Source: ZC4RG30 sp039917615
GTDB lineage: Bacteria; Pseudomonadota; Gammaproteobacteria; Steroidobacterales; Steroidobacteraceae
Direction: 5' to 3'
Assembly (NCBI GenBank): GCA_039917615.1
Contig: JBDSJD010000016.1
Coordinates: 20,899-84,898 of the forward strand
DNA length: 64,000 nucleotides
Positions within the stretch are counted from its first letter, which is position 1; every line of letters begins with the position of its first letter. Of the stretch, positions 24,688-32,592 are shown piece by piece. The position numbers were made by a program, and so were the translations under genes. The notes beneath the pieces are model-generated. The model saw only the letters and a program-made list of their open reading frames with translations, was not told the DNA's origin and did no database searches.

Positions 24688-25005
24688 TCAGAAGCCCGAT
24701 ACCAGCAGATCCAGGGCTGCAATGATTTCGTCGCGACGCGAAGCAAGATCTGCAACCTCGGCTCCGATACCGCCTTTGGGCACGCCGGCCAATTGGGGTG
24801 TGCACATCGCATACTTCCTGCCGTCGACGTCGAATGCGGGCATCAGCACTGTCAGCGCGCGGGTTCCCTTCGCTGCCAGGGGCATCAAGGGCACGACGAC
24901 ACGCGTCCCCAGCGCGCCGATCAGATCACTCTGTATGTCCAGCAACAACGGGAAGCGGTGCTTCGAATCCGGCTGTGGATTGCGGTACACACGAAACTGC
25001 GCCAT
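24688..25005 (-). CDS. ccdB: CcdB-family toxin (gyrase poison)
   Basis: A 105-residue protein with the CcdB pattern: QFRVYRNP at the start, LLDIQSDLI, RVVVPLMPL, and EVADLASRRDEIIAALDLL near the end. CcdB toxins trap DNA gyrase on DNA. The F-plasmid toxin ends in the Trp-Gly-Ile motif needed for gyrase poisoning; this protein ends Ser-Gly-Phe, so the tryptophan is missing and its activity may differ. It overlaps ccdA by one base (TGATG), the usual operon arrangement. Confidence 0.9.
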   Translation of the reverse strand: MAQFRVYRNPQPDSKHRFPLLLDIQSDLIGALGTRVVVPLMPLAAKGTRALTVLMPAFDVDGRKYAMCTPQLAGVPKGGIGAEVADLASRRDEIIAALDLLVSGF

Positions 25006-25250
25006 CAGAACGCCCGACTGCCGTCACTGAAGACGCCCTGCTTTTCGACCTCTGCATTGTAGGCAGCAATGGCGTCGCGGTTATGTTCCAGCCAGTCTTC
25101 ACGCTGTCGCCTGCGCAGTTCATCCACCAGCGCTCTCTCAAGAGTTGCAGAGAGATTGATCTTCTGCGCGCGTGCGTAACGCAACAAGTCAGCATTGATG
25201 GTGAGATTGGCAGGTTTTCGGGGTGCGCTGAGATCGTATGGGGCCGGCAT
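25005..25250 (-). CDS. ccdA: CcdA-family antitoxin
   Basis: An 81-residue protein with a ribbon-helix-helix N-terminus (KPANLTINADLLRYARAQKI) that would bind operator DNA. The acidic, unstructured C-terminal half (EDWLEHNRDAIAAYNAEVEK) matches the CcdA region that neutralises CcdB. It is translated just before ccdB. Three ATGCGCAT palindromes upstream are the likely operator for autoregulation. Confidence 0.9.
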   Translation of the reverse strand: MPAPYDLSAPRKPANLTINADLLRYARAQKINLSATLERALVDELRRRQREDWLEHNRDAIAAYNAEVEKQGVFSDGSRAF

Positions 25251-25286
25251 GAATGCAGCGTCCTTGAATGGATTCAGGGCGCGAGC

Positions 25287-25328
25287 ATCATATCATGCGC
25301 ATTGTTGATGCGCATTGCTCATGCGCAT
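25287..25328 (-). promoter_or_regulatory. ccdAB operator/promoter region with three ATGCGCAT boxes
   Basis: The 8-base palindrome ATGCGCAT occurs exactly at 25295-25302, 25308-25315 and 25321-25328, each start 13 bases from the next. A -10-like TATGAT lies on the minus strand at 25287-25292, so the boxes cover the -35 region of a promoter reading into ccdA (start 25250). This suits cooperative binding by a ribbon-helix-helix antitoxin. Confidence 0.6.
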
Positions 25329-25366
25329 CGGCCCGCTGCCCCCCGACACGCCACATACGGCAGTAC

Positions 25367-25410
25367 TGACGCAAAGTGACGCACCGGGTCACTTTGTGAC
25401 CTGACCTGAC
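25367..25410 (+). promoter_or_regulatory. Possible PilR enhancer (UAS) region
   Basis: A 9-base inverted repeat CAAAGTGAC (25372-25380) / GTCACTTTG (25388-25396) with a 7-base spacer is flanked by further TGAC copies at 25367, 25397, 25402 and 25407. It lies about 90-130 bases upstream of the sigma-54 -24 box, where NtrC-type activators bind. Binding by PilR is inferred. Confidence 0.45.
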
Positions 25411-25498
25411 GGCAACCGGGAACGATATTAGGTTAAGAAGCGAATCCGGCCGAAGGAAATATCCCGAGGATCATGAACTTACGCATCATGCCGACTAC

Positions 25499-25514
25499 TG
25501 GCACGGCCCTTGCT
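25499..25514 (+). promoter_or_regulatory. Sigma-54 promoter of pilA
   Basis: TGGCAC (25499-25504), five bases, then TTGCT (25510-25514) is an almost perfect -24/-12 sigma-54 promoter, followed by a T-rich stretch. Transcription should start near 25526, giving a leader of about 45 bases before the pilA ATG. With PilS/PilR encoded immediately upstream, PilR is the expected activator. Confidence 0.9.
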
Positions 25515-25570
25515 TTTCCTGACTCACCGGCACCTGCCGAGTCGCCATTTACAACAGAGAGAAACAGCAC

Positions 25571-26005
25571 ATGAACAAGACAGCACAGAAGGGTTTCACC
25601 CTTATTGAATTGATGATCGTCATCGCGATCATCGGCATTCTGGCCGCGATCGCGATCCCGGCCTACACCGACTACACCGTGCGTGCGCGCGTCACTGAAG
25701 GCGTGACGGCGGCCTCAGCCGCCAAGGCAACGGTTGCCGAAAACATCGCCAACAACGGCGCCGATAGCGCGACCAGCTGCCTGGGCGTGAACACCTGGGT
25801 CGCCGCTCCCGCCAAGTCTCATGTGACTTCTCTGGGCTGTGTTGGTGGCACACCGACCGTGGTCACGGTGACAATGGATGCCGCCGGCAAGAGCACCGTG
25901 TTCACGATGACGCCGATCCTGGCTGCCAACAACAACATCACCTGGACGTGCGCGGTCTCGGCCGCTGCCAACAACAAGTACGTGCCGTCAGAGTGCCGCA
26001 TCTAA
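25571..26005 (+). CDS. pilA: Type IV major pilin PilA
   Basis: A 144-residue prepilin. The leader peptide MNKTAQKG is cut by PilD before Phe9, and the mature end FTLIELMIVIAIIGILAAIA is the classic hydrophobic assembly helix with Glu at position 5. Two cysteine pairs (SCLG, LGCVGG; WTCAVS, PSECRI) are present; the last pair frames the C-terminal disulfide loop of type IVa pilins. It has its own sigma-54 promoter and is followed by a strong terminator, so it is expressed as a single-gene unit. Confidence 0.95.
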   Translation: MNKTAQKGFTLIELMIVIAIIGILAAIAIPAYTDYTVRARVTEGVTAASAAKATVAENIANNGADSATSCLGVNTWVAAPAKSHVTSLGCVGGTPTVVTVTMDAAGKSTVFTMTPILAANNNITWTCAVSAAANNKYVPSECRI

Positions 26006-26032
26006 GCCTCTGAACCATGCTTGAGTCCGATG

Positions 26033-26063
26033 GAAGCCCCTCTCCGGAGGGGCTTCTTCTTTT
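26033..26063 (+). terminator. Rho-independent terminator after pilA
   Basis: A perfect 10-base stem, GAAGCCCCTC (26033-26042) and GAGGGGCTTC (26047-26056), has a TCCG tetraloop and is followed by TTCTTTT. It begins 27 bases after the pilA stop codon. Confidence 0.93.
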
Positions 26064-26115
26064 GGGAAGCCAGTCACGGGGCTCCCCGCCTCCTTGTGTC
26101 ACACTCGGGAAGGAT

Positions 26116-26121
26116 TTGACA
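26116..26121 (+). promoter_or_regulatory. Possible -35 element before pilB
   Basis: A perfect TTGACA lies 65 bases before the pilB ATG. The only good -10-like hexamer, TAGACT at 26145, is 23 bases away, which is too far for a standard sigma-70 promoter, so the assignment is weak. Confidence 0.25.
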
Positions 26122-26186
26122 GTTGCTTTGCCCTGCCCGATCACTAGACTCTGCCTGCAACATGAAGCCAAGGCTGCCCTAAGTAC

Positions 26187-27932
26187 ATGAGCGAGAACGC
26201 TTCTTTCGCCTCCGGAGCCGGCAGCAGGGTGCTGCTCAGCGGCCTGCCGCAGCGCCTGGTCCAGGATGGCGTCATCGGCGAGGATGAGGCGCACGCCGCA
26301 TTGAGTTCCGCGCGCGACAAGAAGTCCCACTTCGTCACCCAGCTCGTGGGCGCGGGTGCGGCCAGACCGCGCGACATCGCCGTTGCCGCCGCCACGGAAT
26401 TCGGGGTACCGCTGCTGGATCTGGACTCGCTGCCCATCGACCTCGAGATCACGCGCCTGGTCAGCGACAAGCTGCTGGCCAAGCACCGCGTGCTGCCCAT
26501 GTTCCGGCGTGGCAAAAAACTGTTCCTTGGCGTTTCCGACCCCACCGACCTGCATGCCATCGACGAGATCAAGTTCCAGACCGGCATGAGCGTCGAGGCG
26601 GTGGTGGTGGAAGACGACAAGCTGCAGAAGCTGGTCGACAAGGCCATCGAAGGCGCTGAGACGCAGATGCCCATGCTGTCGGATGACGAGGGCATTGAAC
26701 TTGATGGCCTCGAAGTTTCTGGCGGCGAGGACCTCGAAACCGATGGCGTCAGCCGCGACGATGTAGAAGACGCGCCGATTGTCCGCTACGTCAACAAACT
26801 CCTGCTCGATGCCATTCGTCGCGGCGCCTCGGACATTCACTTCGAGCCGTACGAAAAGATCTACCGCGTGCGCTATCGCATGGACGGCGTGCTGAAGGAA
26901 ATCGCGCAGCCGCCAGTGCAGCTTTCCGGAAAGATGTCCGCCCGGCTTAAGGTGATGTCGCGGCTCGACATCGCCGAGCGCCGCGTGCCGCAGGATGGCC
27001 GCATCAAGATGAAGCTGTCGAAGACGCGGGCCATCGACTTCCGCGTCAGCACCTGCCCGACGCTGTACGGCGAAAAGATCGTGATGCGTATCCTCGACCC
27101 TTCGTCGGCGATGCTCGGCATCGACGCGCTGGGCTACGAGCCGTTCCAGAAAGATCTGTATCTGAAATACCTGGCCAAGCCGCAGGGCATGATCCTGGTG
27201 ACCGGCCCCACCGGCAGCGGCAAGACCGTATCGCTGTATACGGGGCTCCACATCCTTAACCGTGAAGACACCAACATTTCCACCGCGGAAGATCCGGCTG
27301 AAATCAACTTGCCGGGCGTGAACCAGGTGAACGTGAACAACAAGGTGGGACTCACCTTCGCGTCGGCGCTGCGCGCATTCCTGCGTCAGGATCCGGACGT
27401 GGTGATGGTGGGCGAAATCCGTGACCTCGAGACCGCAGAAATTGCCATCAAGGCCGCGCAGACCGGGCACCTGGTGCTCTCCACGCTGCACACCAACGAT
27501 GCGCCACAAACCCTGACGCGCCTGATCGACATGGGCGTGAAACCCTATGCCATCGCCACCTCGGTGAGCCTGATCATTGCGCAACGCCTGGCGCGCCGGC
27601 TTTGTCAGGCCTGCCGCCAGCCGATCGACGTGCCGAAGGAAGCGCTGCGCAAGGAAGGCTTTCCGGAAGAAGAGATCGCAAAGGGCATGCAGCTGTTCGG
27701 CCCGCGCGGCTGCCAGAGCTGCACCGATGGTTACAAGGGCCGGCTCGGCATCTACCAGGTAATGCCGGTGACGGATGAAATCGGGCGCATCATCATGTCG
27801 GGCGGCAACGCCATCGACATCACCGATTCGGCCAGGAAGGCCGGCATCTGGGATCTGCGCCGGGCCGGTCTTGCAAAGGTGCAAAGCGGCCTGACCAGCC
27901 TCGAAGAAGTCAACAGCGTGACGATCGACTAA
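26187..27932 (+). CDS. pilB: Type IV pilus assembly ATPase PilB
   Basis: A 581-residue cytoplasmic secretion ATPase that powers pilus extension. It has an N-terminal MshEN-type domain (about residues 20-170) and a GspE-type core with Walker A GPTGSGKT (340-347), an Asp-box-like TAEDPAEI and LSTLHTND. A tetracysteine zinc motif is present (CQACRQ, later CQSCTDG), which is characteristic of the PilB/GspE group rather than retraction ATPases. It leads the pilB-pilC-pilD run. No strong ribosome-binding site precedes ATG 26187. Confidence 0.95.
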   Translation: MSENASFASGAGSRVLLSGLPQRLVQDGVIGEDEAHAALSSARDKKSHFVTQLVGAGAARPRDIAVAAATEFGVPLLDLDSLPIDLEITRLVSDKLLAKHRVLPMFRRGKKLFLGVSDPTDLHAIDEIKFQTGMSVEAVVVEDDKLQKLVDKAIEGAETQMPMLSDDEGIELDGLEVSGGEDLETDGVSRDDVEDAPIVRYVNKLLLDAIRRGASDIHFEPYEKIYRVRYRMDGVLKEIAQPPVQLSGKMSARLKVMSRLDIAERRVPQDGRIKMKLSKTRAIDFRVSTCPTLYGEKIVMRILDPSSAMLGIDALGYEPFQKDLYLKYLAKPQGMILVTGPTGSGKTVSLYTGLHILNREDTNISTAEDPAEINLPGVNQVNVNNKVGLTFASALRAFLRQDPDVVMVGEIRDLETAEIAIKAAQTGHLVLSTLHTNDAPQTLTRLIDMGVKPYAIATSVSLIIAQRLARRLCQACRQPIDVPKEALRKEGFPEEEIAKGMQLFGPRGCQSCTDGYKGRLGIYQVMPVTDEIGRIIMSGGNAIDITDSARKAGIWDLRRAGLAKVQSGLTSLEEVNSVTID

Positions 27933-27953
27933 GAGTTCCAGGAACCCAAGACC

Positions 27954-29183
27954 ATGGCGCAATCATCCACTGCTATCCGCGCGATCAAGCGTGACACTTC
28001 CTTCGTCTGGGAGGGCAAGGACAAGCGCGGCAAGGTGGTAAAGGGCAAATCGCTTGCCAAGGACGAATCTGCCCTGCGAGCGGAACTGCGACGCCAGGGC
28101 GTGGCGCCGGGCAGAATCAAGAAGCAATCCGGCAAAATTGGTGGGGGCAAACCCAATGCCGGTGACATCGCCGTTTTCAGCCGGCAGCTCGCAACCATGC
28201 TCGCGGCCGGCATTCCACTCGTGCAGGCCTTCGACATCGTGGGCGCCGGCCATGAAAAAGCCTCCATGCAGAGGTTGATCCTGGACATCAAGGGAGATGT
28301 CGAGGGCGGTGTGTCGCTGCATGAGGCGTTGGCCAAGCGCCCGCTCTATTTTGATGATCTGTTCGTAAACCTGGTGGAGGCCGGCGAACAAGCCGGTGCG
28401 CTGGAATCCCTGCTGGACAAAGTCGCCACCTACAAGGAAAAGACCGAGGCACTGAAAAAGAAGGTCAAGAAGGCGCTGTTCTATCCCACTGCGGTGCTGG
28501 TCGTCGCGGTGGTGGTCACGGTGATCCTGCTGGTCTTCGTGATTCCGCAATTCGAGGAACTGTTCAAGGGCTTCGGCGCAGATCTGCCGGCTTTCACGCA
28601 GATGGTTGTCGGTCTTTCCCGATTCGTGCAGAGCAAGGGCATCTTCATAGCAATCGTGCTGGGCGGCGCCGGCTACTTTGTAGCGTATTCCTACAAGCGC
28701 TCACGCAAGATGCGCCAGAGCGTCGATCGCCTGACCCTGAGAGCCCCGATCATCGGGCCGATCATGCGGAAAGCGGCCATCGCCCGCTTCGCGCGAACCC
28801 TGTCGACCATGTTTTCAGCCGGCGTTCCCCTGGTAGAAGCCATGGAGTCGGTCGCTGGCGCCACCGGCAATATCGTGTACGAAGACGCGACGCTTGCCAT
28901 GCGCGATGAAGTCGCCACGGGAACACGCCTGCAGCGCGCCATGGAAAACACCAACCTGTTCCCGAACATGGTGGTGCAGATGATCGCGGTGGGCGAAGAG
29001 GCCGGCGCGCTGGACGAGATGTCTGCCAAGGTGGCCAGCTTCTACGAAGAAGAGGTGGACAACGCGGTCGATGCCATGTCGAGCCTGCTCGAGCCATTGA
29101 TCATGGCGATCCTGGGTGTGCTGGTCGGCGGTCTGGTCATTGCCATGTACCTGCCCATCTTCAAACTCGGCGCGGTTGTGTGA
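27954..29183 (+). CDS. pilC: Type IV pilus inner-membrane platform protein PilC
   Basis: A 409-residue polytopic protein with two copies of the T2SSF domain. The first contains FSRQLATMLAAGIPLVQAFD and the second FARTLSTMFSAGVPLVEAME. Three membrane segments are visible, near residues 180-205, 220-250 and 380-405. It forms the platform on which PilB acts. It starts 21 bases after pilB and overlaps pilD by three bases. Confidence 0.94.
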   Translation: MAQSSTAIRAIKRDTSFVWEGKDKRGKVVKGKSLAKDESALRAELRRQGVAPGRIKKQSGKIGGGKPNAGDIAVFSRQLATMLAAGIPLVQAFDIVGAGHEKASMQRLILDIKGDVEGGVSLHEALAKRPLYFDDLFVNLVEAGEQAGALESLLDKVATYKEKTEALKKKVKKALFYPTAVLVVAVVVTVILLVFVIPQFEELFKGFGADLPAFTQMVVGLSRFVQSKGIFIAIVLGGAGYFVAYSYKRSRKMRQSVDRLTLRAPIIGPIMRKAAIARFARTLSTMFSAGVPLVEAMESVAGATGNIVYEDATLAMRDEVATGTRLQRAMENTNLFPNMVVQMIAVGEEAGALDEMSAKVASFYEEEVDNAVDAMSSLLEPLIMAILGVLVGGLVIAMYLPIFKLGAVV

Positions 29184-30061
29184 TCGCAGCGCTGTCTGCT
29201 GCGGGGCCGATGTTCATCGGCCTCGTCTTCCTGCTCGGGCTGCTGGTCGGCAGCTTCCTGAACGTGGTGATTCACCGCGTGCCGGTCATGCTGGAACGCG
29301 CCTGGCGGCGCGAGGCCCAGGCGCTCGACGGCAAGTCGCCGCCAGCAGAGCCTGTCTACAACCTGATACGCCCGCGCTCAGCCTGCCCTGGCTGCAAGGC
29401 CCCCATCACAGCAACGCAAAACATTCCGCTGTTGAGCTGGCTGCTGCTGAAGGGTCGCTGCGCCGGCTGCAGGCGGCCGATCAGCGCGCGTTACCCAGTG
29501 GTCGAACTGTTCACGGCGCTGTTGTCAGCGATAGTGGCCTGGAAGTTTGGCGCCAGCTGGGCAACCGCCGCCGCGCTCGTGCTCACGTGGTACCTCATCG
29601 GACTGGCGTTCATCGATATCGACACGCAGCTGCTGCCGGACAACATGACCCTGCCGCTGCTGTGGCTGGGCCTGCTGGCTGCGCTGGCGCTTCCCGTCGT
29701 CGAGGGCGCTCGGCTTCCGGTGGATCTGCATACCGCGGTCATCGGCGCCATCGCCGGTTACCTGAGCCTTTGGTCGGTGTATCAGCTGTTCAAGCTGGTT
29801 ACGGGCAAGGAAGGCATGGGCTATGGGGATTTCAAACTTCTGGCCGCGCTCGGCGCCTGGATGGGTTGGCAGATGCTGCTGCCGATCGTGATCTGCGCGG
29901 CCGGCGTGGGTGCGTTGGTGGGCATTGCCTCCATCGTCCTCGGGCAACGCGCGAAGGGTGTGCCGATGGCATTTGGCCCGTACCTCGCGGCAGCTGGCTG
30001 GCTGATGCTCATGTTTGGCCCGCCGCTGCTCGATTCCTATTATTCGCACTACGGCTACTGA
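29180..30061 (+). CDS. pilD: Prepilin peptidase / N-methyltransferase PilD
   Basis: A 293-residue inner-membrane aspartic protease that cleaves the pilin leader and methylates the new N-terminus. It starts with a membrane helix ending GSFLNVVIHR, then has the zinc-type tetracysteine of the methyltransferase part (Cys69, Cys72, Cys94, Cys97). The two protease motifs are FIDIDTQLLPD (about 144-154) and GYGDFKLL (214-221). The GTG start overlaps the pilC stop (GTGA); an internal ATG at 29210 is possible but would remove part of the first helix. Confidence 0.94.
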   Translation: MIAALSAAGPMFIGLVFLLGLLVGSFLNVVIHRVPVMLERAWRREAQALDGKSPPAEPVYNLIRPRSACPGCKAPITATQNIPLLSWLLLKGRCAGCRRPISARYPVVELFTALLSAIVAWKFGASWATAAALVLTWYLIGLAFIDIDTQLLPDNMTLPLLWLGLLAALALPVVEGARLPVDLHTAVIGAIAGYLSLWSVYQLFKLVTGKEGMGYGDFKLLAALGAWMGWQMLLPIVICAAGVGALVGIASIVLGQRAKGVPMAFGPYLAAAGWLMLMFGPPLLDSYYSHYGY

Positions 30062-30065
30062 CAGC

Positions 30066-30695
30066 ATGCCCGCCGTGCCACGCATCGCCCTGACCGGCGG
30101 CGTCGCCAGCGGCAAGAGCACGGCGGCGCAGCTGTTTGCCGCGCTGGGCGCAAAGCTCATCGATACCGACCAGATTGCCCGCGAGGTCGTGACCCCACCC
30201 TCGCCCGTGCTGGACCGCATCGTCGCGCGCTTTGGTGCGGACCTGCTGACACCTGCGGGAACATTGGATCGTGCCCGCCTGCGCAGCATCGTATTCGCCG
30301 ACGCCGCTGCGCGTGCTGACCTTGAAGCCCTGACCCATCCGGCGATCCGGGCCACACTCGCCAGCAAGTGCACGCAGCTGGGTGGCCCGTATCAACTGAT
30401 TGCCGTACCGCTACTGCTGGAAACGGCTACCTGGCGCGATTACGACCGCGTGCTGGTGGTGGATGCGGATCCGCAGACACAGCTGCTGCGGCTGATGCAG
30501 CGCGATGGCATCGACGAAAATACCGCACGGAACATGCTCGGCGCGCAGGCAGATCGGGCCGAACGCAACGCCATCGCCGACGACATCATCGCGAACAATG
30601 GGGATATCGCAGCACTTGCCGCGCAGATCGAGACCCTGCATCGTCGCTATCTCAGCCTCCCGGCACGCAACACCGAGGCTGCCAGGTTGCCCTGA
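30066..30695 (+). CDS. coaE: Dephospho-CoA kinase
   Basis: A 209-residue P-loop kinase that performs the last step of coenzyme A synthesis. It has the P-loop GGVASGKST (residues 11-19), the substrate motif DTDQIARE, and VPLLLET followed by VLVVDADPQTQLLRLMQRD. It begins four bases after the pilD stop, the widespread pilD-coaE arrangement, and is followed by zapD. Confidence 0.95.
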   Translation: MPAVPRIALTGGVASGKSTAAQLFAALGAKLIDTDQIAREVVTPPSPVLDRIVARFGADLLTPAGTLDRARLRSIVFADAAARADLEALTHPAIRATLASKCTQLGGPYQLIAVPLLLETATWRDYDRVLVVDADPQTQLLRLMQRDGIDENTARNMLGAQADRAERNAIADDIIANNGDIAALAAQIETLHRRYLSLPARNTEAARLP

Positions 30696-30730
30696 CATGC
30701 CAAGGCAGGCTTACGCTGGGGCCTTTGTTT

Positions 30731-31558
30731 ATGCACAATGGCGCGATGACCCAGGAAACGGCCGTGGCCGAACGCTCCGACGGCGCTACGACTTCGGTCG
30801 CACCGCTGATATTCGAACAGCCGCTCAACGAGCGGATGCGCACTTTCCTGCGCCTTGATTACCTGTACAACCAGGCCCTGTACCACAACGAGAAAGCCAG
30901 CCAGTGGGGCAGTCGCGCGGCCGTAGGCAGTCTGATCGACATCCTCGCCATCACCACGCGCAGCGATGTGCGCTCGGAGGTGCTGAAGGAGATCGAGCGG
31001 CATCTGGTGCAGCTGTCCGAGTTCGAGAACAAGGCGGGAGTGGATGGTGGCCGCCTGCGGGCGCTGATCAACAATCTGGCCAGACTGCGTTCCGCGCTGT
31101 CCGCGGCGGGCGGGTCCTATCTGCAACCGCTGCGCGACTCGGAGTTCCTGGCGGCGATCAAGCATCGCAGCGCCATCCCCGGCGGCACCTGCGAATTCGA
31201 TCTGCCGGATTATTTTTTCTGGTTGAACCAGGATGCGGGCAGCCGCGCGCAGGCCTTCAACGAGTGGCTGGCACTGCTGCGGCCGCTGTGCGACGCAGTG
31301 GCCGAAGTGCTATGGCTCACCCGCCAGAACGGGCGCAGTCGCAAGGAAATTGCCGTGGCGGGTACGTTTGCCATCAATTTCGATCGCGATACGTCACTGC
31401 AGCTGATGCGCATCTGCCTGCCTGCCGACGCCGGCATCTATCCGGAAATCAGTGGCAGCCATCACCGCTGCAGCGTGCGCTTCCTGCGCTGGAACGGCCT
31501 GGCTTCACGTCCCTCGCAGGCCGAGGGCGACCTCCCGTTCCAGCTCATCACCTGCTGA
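30731..31558 (+). CDS. zapD: Cell division protein ZapD (Z-ring associated)
   Basis: A 275-residue protein of the ZapD (former DUF1342) family. It shows FEQPLNERMRTFLRLDYL near the start, then helices that bind the FtsZ C-terminal peptide, and a late beta-rich part with GLASRPSQAEGDLPFQLITC. ZapD cross-links FtsZ filaments in the cytoplasm. ATG 30731 gives the longest form; ATG 30746 is also in frame and neither has a clear ribosome-binding site. The pilD-coaE-zapD-yacG order is standard. Confidence 0.9.
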   Translation: MHNGAMTQETAVAERSDGATTSVAPLIFEQPLNERMRTFLRLDYLYNQALYHNEKASQWGSRAAVGSLIDILAITTRSDVRSEVLKEIERHLVQLSEFENKAGVDGGRLRALINNLARLRSALSAAGGSYLQPLRDSEFLAAIKHRSAIPGGTCEFDLPDYFFWLNQDAGSRAQAFNEWLALLRPLCDAVAEVLWLTRQNGRSRKEIAVAGTFAINFDRDTSLQLMRICLPADAGIYPEISGSHHRCSVRFLRWNGLASRPSQAEGDLPFQLITC

Positions 31559-31559
31559 A

Positions 31560-31742
31560 ATGTCTGCACCGCGCGTGCGCTGTCCCACCTGCCATCGCGA
31601 ACTTGCGTGGAACGAAAATTTTCCCTGGCGACCTTTCTGCAGCGAGCGCTGCAAGATGGTGGACCTTGGCGCGTGGTTTGCCGAAGAGCGCGCCATCGGC
31701 GGCGAATCCGCGGACACCCTTAAGGATGACGACGCGGACTGA
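31560..31742 (+). CDS. yacG: DNA gyrase inhibitor YacG
   Basis: A 60-residue zinc protein with cysteines 8, 11, 27 and 31 (CPTC ... CSERC), followed by VDLGAWFAEERAIGG, which matches YacG. YacG binds one zinc ion and inhibits DNA gyrase by binding its GyrB subunit. It begins directly after zapD (two bases from the stop) and is the last gene of the pilB-to-yacG run. Confidence 0.93.
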   Translation: MSAPRVRCPTCHRELAWNENFPWRPFCSERCKMVDLGAWFAEERAIGGESADTLKDDDAD

Positions 31743-31784
31743 GTTGCCGTCTCCCCCGTCTTGCGGCGGATCAGGTCCGACGCT

Positions 31785-32162
31785 CTAGAGCTTGATGCGC
31801 CCGCCAACGCCGAGCCCGGCGCCTGCCTCCGGCACCACGATGCGCGACGAAGACTCACGACGCATCTGCTGCGCTTCCTCGATGGCGTCATTGAGCGCCT
31901 CATGCACCGCAGCTGGAAACTTTGCGATCGCATCTTCCAGGCTTGCCGCCTCCATCTCAAAGCCCAGCGGCAGAACGCCCCCTGGCGTCAGCAGCTGGGT
32001 CTGGCCGCTGTAGAGCACGGCCCGCGATGGATCCGCCTCGCCATTGGCGAGGATCGGAAGCAGACGGCGGATCGTGCCGGCGGCGCGGTCGGTAAAAACT
32101 TCTTCCCGGTAGAGATTGGCGAGGTCGAAGCGGATATCCGGCAATTGGGGTTCGGTACTCAT
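31785..32162 (-). CDS. Conserved-looking hypothetical protein
   Basis: A 125-residue soluble protein that I do not recognise. It starts MSTEPQLPDIRFDLANLYRE, has a central hydrophobic strand pair (LLTPGGVLPLGFEME), a helix rich in Ala/Glu (about residues 72-102) and ends with SSRIVVPEAGAGLGVGG. No cysteine, signal peptide or membrane segment is visible. It is on the same strand as mutT and secA, 16 bases downstream of mutT, so it probably shares their transcript. It converges on yacG with 42 bases between. Confidence 0.7.
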   Translation of the reverse strand: MSTEPQLPDIRFDLANLYREEVFTDRAAGTIRRLLPILANGEADPSRAVLYSGQTQLLTPGGVLPLGFEMEAASLEDAIAKFPAAVHEALNDAIEEAQQMRRESSSRIVVPEAGAGLGVGGRIKL

Positions 32163-32178
32163 GCGGCTAGTTTACCCT

Positions 32179-32592
32179 TCATTCGAGCGCCCTGAGCAGG
32201 GGGGCGATCATGGGCAGATCGGCCTCCAGCAGATCGCATTCTGACAGCTCGGCAGGGCTTACCCATCGCAGTGCCTGGCCGTCGAGTCCAAGCGGTTCGC
32301 CGGCAAACGCAGGCACGACCCACAGCGCGATCTCCACGCTGCGGTCGGGATAGCTGTGGGTGAACACATCCACCGGAATGGCCTTGAGCACCGAGATGCC
32401 CAACTCCTCGCGCAATTCACGATGTACGGCTGCCTCATCGGCCTCTGCCGGCTCGACCTTGCCGCCCGGGAATTCCCAGCGTCCCGCCTGCCAGCTGCCT
32501 GGCGGCCGCTGCGCGATCAGGACTTGCGCTGACCCGCCCGCAGCAATGCGGGTCAGCGCAGCGGCGACTACGCGGACAGTCGCCCGTGACAC
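32179..32592 (-). CDS. mutT: MutT-type NUDIX hydrolase
   Basis: A 137-residue NUDIX protein with the Nudix box pattern GGKVEPAEADEAAVHRELRE followed by ELGI, the metal and diphosphate site. MutT removes 8-oxo-dGTP from the nucleotide pool; the position directly after secA is the usual one for mutT. I chose the GTG at 32592, which gives a start SRATVRVVAAAL typical for the family; a TTG at 32625 is also possible. Either start overlaps the 3' end of secA. No thiamine phosphate synthase-like fusion is present. Confidence 0.88.
   Translation of the reverse strand: MSRATVRVVAAALTRIAAGGSAQVLIAQRPPGSWQAGRWEFPGGKVEPAEADEAAVHRELREELGISVLKAIPVDVFTHSYPDRSVEIALWVVPAFAGEPLGLDGQALRWVSPAELSECDLLEADLPMIAPLLRALE

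Noticed and set aside
23030..24805. 591-codon minus-strand frame opposite pilS/pilR
   Set aside because: It is the shadow of pilR, whose motifs are complete; the minus-strand product has no family features.
25295..25328. Three ATGCGCAT copies as plasmid-type iterons or an attachment site
   Set aside because: There is no replication gene, integrase or tRNA nearby, while the boxes fit the operator position of ccdAB.
26116..26150. TTGACA with TAGACT as a full sigma-70 promoter for pilB
   Set aside because: The spacing of 23 bases is too long; only the -35-like element was kept, with low confidence.
25938..27962. 674-codon minus-strand frame opposite pilB
   Set aside because: pilB is intact on the plus strand with all ATPase motifs. 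The antisense product is a composition artefact.
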